Of a DNA stretch of 64,000 bases, positions 62,865 to 64,000 are shown piece after piece. The DNA is from Bacteroidota bacterium (lineage in GTDB: Bacteria; Bacteroidota; Bacteroidia; Chitinophagales; Chitinophagaceae). Location of the stretch: assembly GCA_947460595.1 (NCBI GenBank), contig CANHGS010000006.1, positions 1-64,000 on the forward strand, read 5' to 3'. The notes under the pieces are model-generated. The model saw only the letters and a program-made list of their open reading frames with translations, did no database searches and had not been told where the DNA came from. A program made the translations under genes and the position numbers. Every line of letters starts with the position of its first letter. Position 1 is the first letter of the stretch.

Positions 62865-63269
62865 CTAACCCTTACCCCACCAATTATTTCTTTTAAACCG
62901 CATATAGTTTGTGACAAAAGCTGCAATGCTGCCTGTACTATCGGCAACAATATCCCACAATTCAAAACTTCTATTGGGGATCCACCATTTCTGTACAAAC
63001 TCAATAGCAATACCATAACCAATGGCCAATAGGCTAATTATTACTAACCAGTTAAAGGCAGCTGATTTTGTAGCTGATGTATATTTAACGGGTAAAGAAA
63101 AGAAATGACAAACAAGGAAGAACAAACAGTAATGGACTATTTTATCTTTATTTGGAATCTTTAACCAGCCCGAAGAAGGGAGAGCATCGCCCGGCAGGGT
63201 AAATAAAAACAAGGTAAATAAGAAGAAAAGAATTCCTGGTGCAAAAGGATATTTTTTTATTGCAGACAT
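62865..63269 (-). CDS. VanZ-family membrane protein
   Basis: About 134 residues with four predicted membrane helices. The VanZ core is visible: IPNKDKIVHYCLFFLVCHFF (with conserved Asp-Lys-x-x-His), LLAIGYGIAIEFVQKWWIPN and RSFELWDIVADSTGS. VanZ gives teicoplanin resistance in enterococci; here the family role is unknown. In Bacteroidota a gene of this type commonly follows gcvH, as it does here. Start at 63269 chosen (MSAIKKY). Confidence 0.88.
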   Translation of the reverse strand: MSAIKKYPFAPGILFFLFTLFLFTLPGDALPSSGWLKIPNKDKIVHYCLFFLVCHFFSLPVKYTSATKSAAFNWLVIISLLAIGYGIAIEFVQKWWIPNRSFELWDIVADSTGSIAAFVTNYMRFKRNNWWGKG

Positions 63270-63358
63270 ATACAAAGATAATTAGCAGTAGCTTATGCCC
63301 AATTCATGCTAGATTTTTACAGTTTGGCAAGTACAAAACTGGATCCATGATACAACAA

Positions 63359-63404
63359 AACGCAGATTAGCTCAGTTGTTCTAACAAGAGTGCTAATCTG
63401 CGTT
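63359..63404 (-). terminator. Terminator-like hairpin after gcvH
   Basis: AACGCAGATTAGC (63359-63371) pairs perfectly with GCTAATCTGCGTT (63392-63404), 13 bp with a 20-base loop that can form a small inner stem. On the minus strand it ends in TTTTGTTG, a modest T-rich tail. It lies between gcvH and the VanZ gene. Confidence 0.68.
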
Positions 63405-63485
63405 CAGTATAAGTTTGAATCAGATCCAATAGATGGGTTCCGAATATTTTGTTCTAACAGATAGGGTCTGTAAGGGTAATTTGAT

Positions 63486-63863
63486 TTATCCCACCAAAGA
63501 TCCGTAAGCGTCACTTCCCATAAGGGCAGCTACATCTTCTAGATTGGCAACTTCCATTTGAATCATCCAACCGTCTCCATAAGGATCAGTATTCACCAAT
63601 TCAGGTTGTTTTTCCAACAAAGGATTAATAGCAGTTACAGTTCCGGCAACAGGCAAGAACAGATCACTCACGGTTTTTACTGCCTCAACTGTACCAAACA
63701 CTTCTTCAGCGGCTAGGGCTTTGCCTACAGTATTAATGTCTACATACACAATATCACCCAATTCATGTTGGGCAAAATCGGTGATGCCAATAGTGGCCAC
63801 ATTGCCTTCTAACTTGATCCATTCGTGGTCCTTAGTGTACTTCAGTGTTGCAGGAAAATTCAT
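63486..63863 (-). CDS. gcvH: Glycine cleavage system H protein
   Basis: 125 residues. Carries the lipoyl-lysine at Lys63 in VFGTVEAVKTVSDLF, with the family frame KYTKDHEWIKLEGNVATIGIT before it and TDPYGDGWMIQMEVAN after it. It shuttles the aminomethyl group between the P, T and L proteins; lipoylated. The P and T genes are not in the window. It stands before VanZ on the same strand. Confidence 0.96.
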   Translation of the reverse strand: MNFPATLKYTKDHEWIKLEGNVATIGITDFAQHELGDIVYVDINTVGKALAAEEVFGTVEAVKTVSDLFLPVAGTVTAINPLLEKQPELVNTDPYGDGWMIQMEVANLEDVAALMGSDAYGSLVG

Positions 63864-63904
63864 GTTTTGAGTTTTAGTATTGCAAATATTGGATAAAAAT
63901 TGGT

Positions 63905-64000
63905 TTAAAAACCGCTTTGTTCAAAATAGAGTAATACATGATCCTTGATAAAGTTCTCCTGTTCATGATGAATCATGCTTGGCATTTCTTTTACCTGTTT
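63905..64000 (-). CDS. C-terminal end of an unidentified protein (partial)
   Basis: An open frame enters from the right edge and ends at TAA 63905-63907, giving 31 residues: KQVKEMPSMIHHEQENF and IKDHVLLYFEQSGF. The rest lies outside the window. It is 41 bases upstream of gcvH in the same direction, so possibly co-transcribed. No family can be named from this fragment, and because the gene start is not visible the call is only that an open frame ends here. Confidence 0.55.
   Translation of the reverse strand, partial: KQVKEMPSMIHHEQENFIKDHVLLYFEQSGF

Noticed and set aside
1..64000. CRISPR array, tRNA, rRNA, prophage or insertion sequence
   Set aside because: None was seen: no regularly spaced repeats, cloverleaf, transposase or phage gene appears in either strand.

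Overview
The window reads as a chromosomal segment of a Bacteroidota bacterium, most likely Chitinophagaceae (Sediminibacterium-like; the family assignment is inference from gene content and style, not from a marker gene). Support includes TAnnTTTG-type promoters, a fused cbb3 subunit I/II gene, 30S protein THX, HYC_CC_PP and DUF4286 family proteins, and a methionine synthase split into two genes. Base composition looks uniformly AT-leaning. I see no tRNA, rRNA, CRISPR array, prophage or insertion sequence.

Layout: 0.1-7.3 kb (minus strand) holds an M28 peptidase, RpiB, TatC, a CNNM/CorC-type membrane protein, LptC, an outer-membrane protein and CoaX. 7.3-13.5 kb is a surface-polysaccharide block (three glycosyltransferases, an O-antigen-ligase-like protein, an FkbM methyltransferase) with the B12-related GTPase gene meaB inside it. 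13.6-16.8 kb has a Tat-signal aminotransferase, the 37-residue ribosomal protein THX, HU, a cluster of related inverted repeats, DUF4286 and exonuclease III. 16.8-21.5 kb carries two TonB-dependent receptors, the second (BtuB) behind a clear cobalamin riboswitch. 21.6-31.4 kb is mixed: M20 amidohydrolase, short SSB, LOG-family protein, a large AsmA-like protein and three uncharacterised envelope proteins. 31.5-36.2 kb holds the split metH with an unusual structured leader, and recR. 36.3-44.0 kb is one copper/heavy-metal efflux operon (two adaptors, TolC-type channel, RND pump, small metal-binding proteins), whose pump gene is split in two at an A6 tract. 44.1-52.1 kb has an Ig-domain lipoprotein, a UvrD-like helicase-nuclease, an SRPBCC protein, a GHL10 glycosidase-like protein and a radical SAM/SPASM protein. 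52.2-62.6 kb is a low-oxygen respiration island: an FNR-type regulator, hemerythrin, CcoI, CcoS, CcoNO, CcoQ, CcoP, CcoG, FixH and a SafE-like membrane protein. 62.8-64.0 kb has VanZ, GcvH and the end of an unknown gene.

How parts work together: the FNR-like regulator carries the cysteine pattern of oxygen-sensing FNR. The two promoters downstream of it, before the hemerythrin gene and before ccoS, share a tandem pair of FNR-type boxes with identical 22-bp centre spacing. This suggests a local, self-contained oxygen-responsive regulon. Copper handling (Cus-type pump, CcoI) serves the copper oxidase. Vitamin B12 uptake (BtuB) supports the cobalamin-dependent methionine synthase and probably a methylmalonyl-CoA mutase outside the window.

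The most interesting signals are the tandem FNR-box promoters, the multibranched metH leader that ends in a hairpin hiding a Shine-Dalgarno-like sequence, and the two-piece RND pump.
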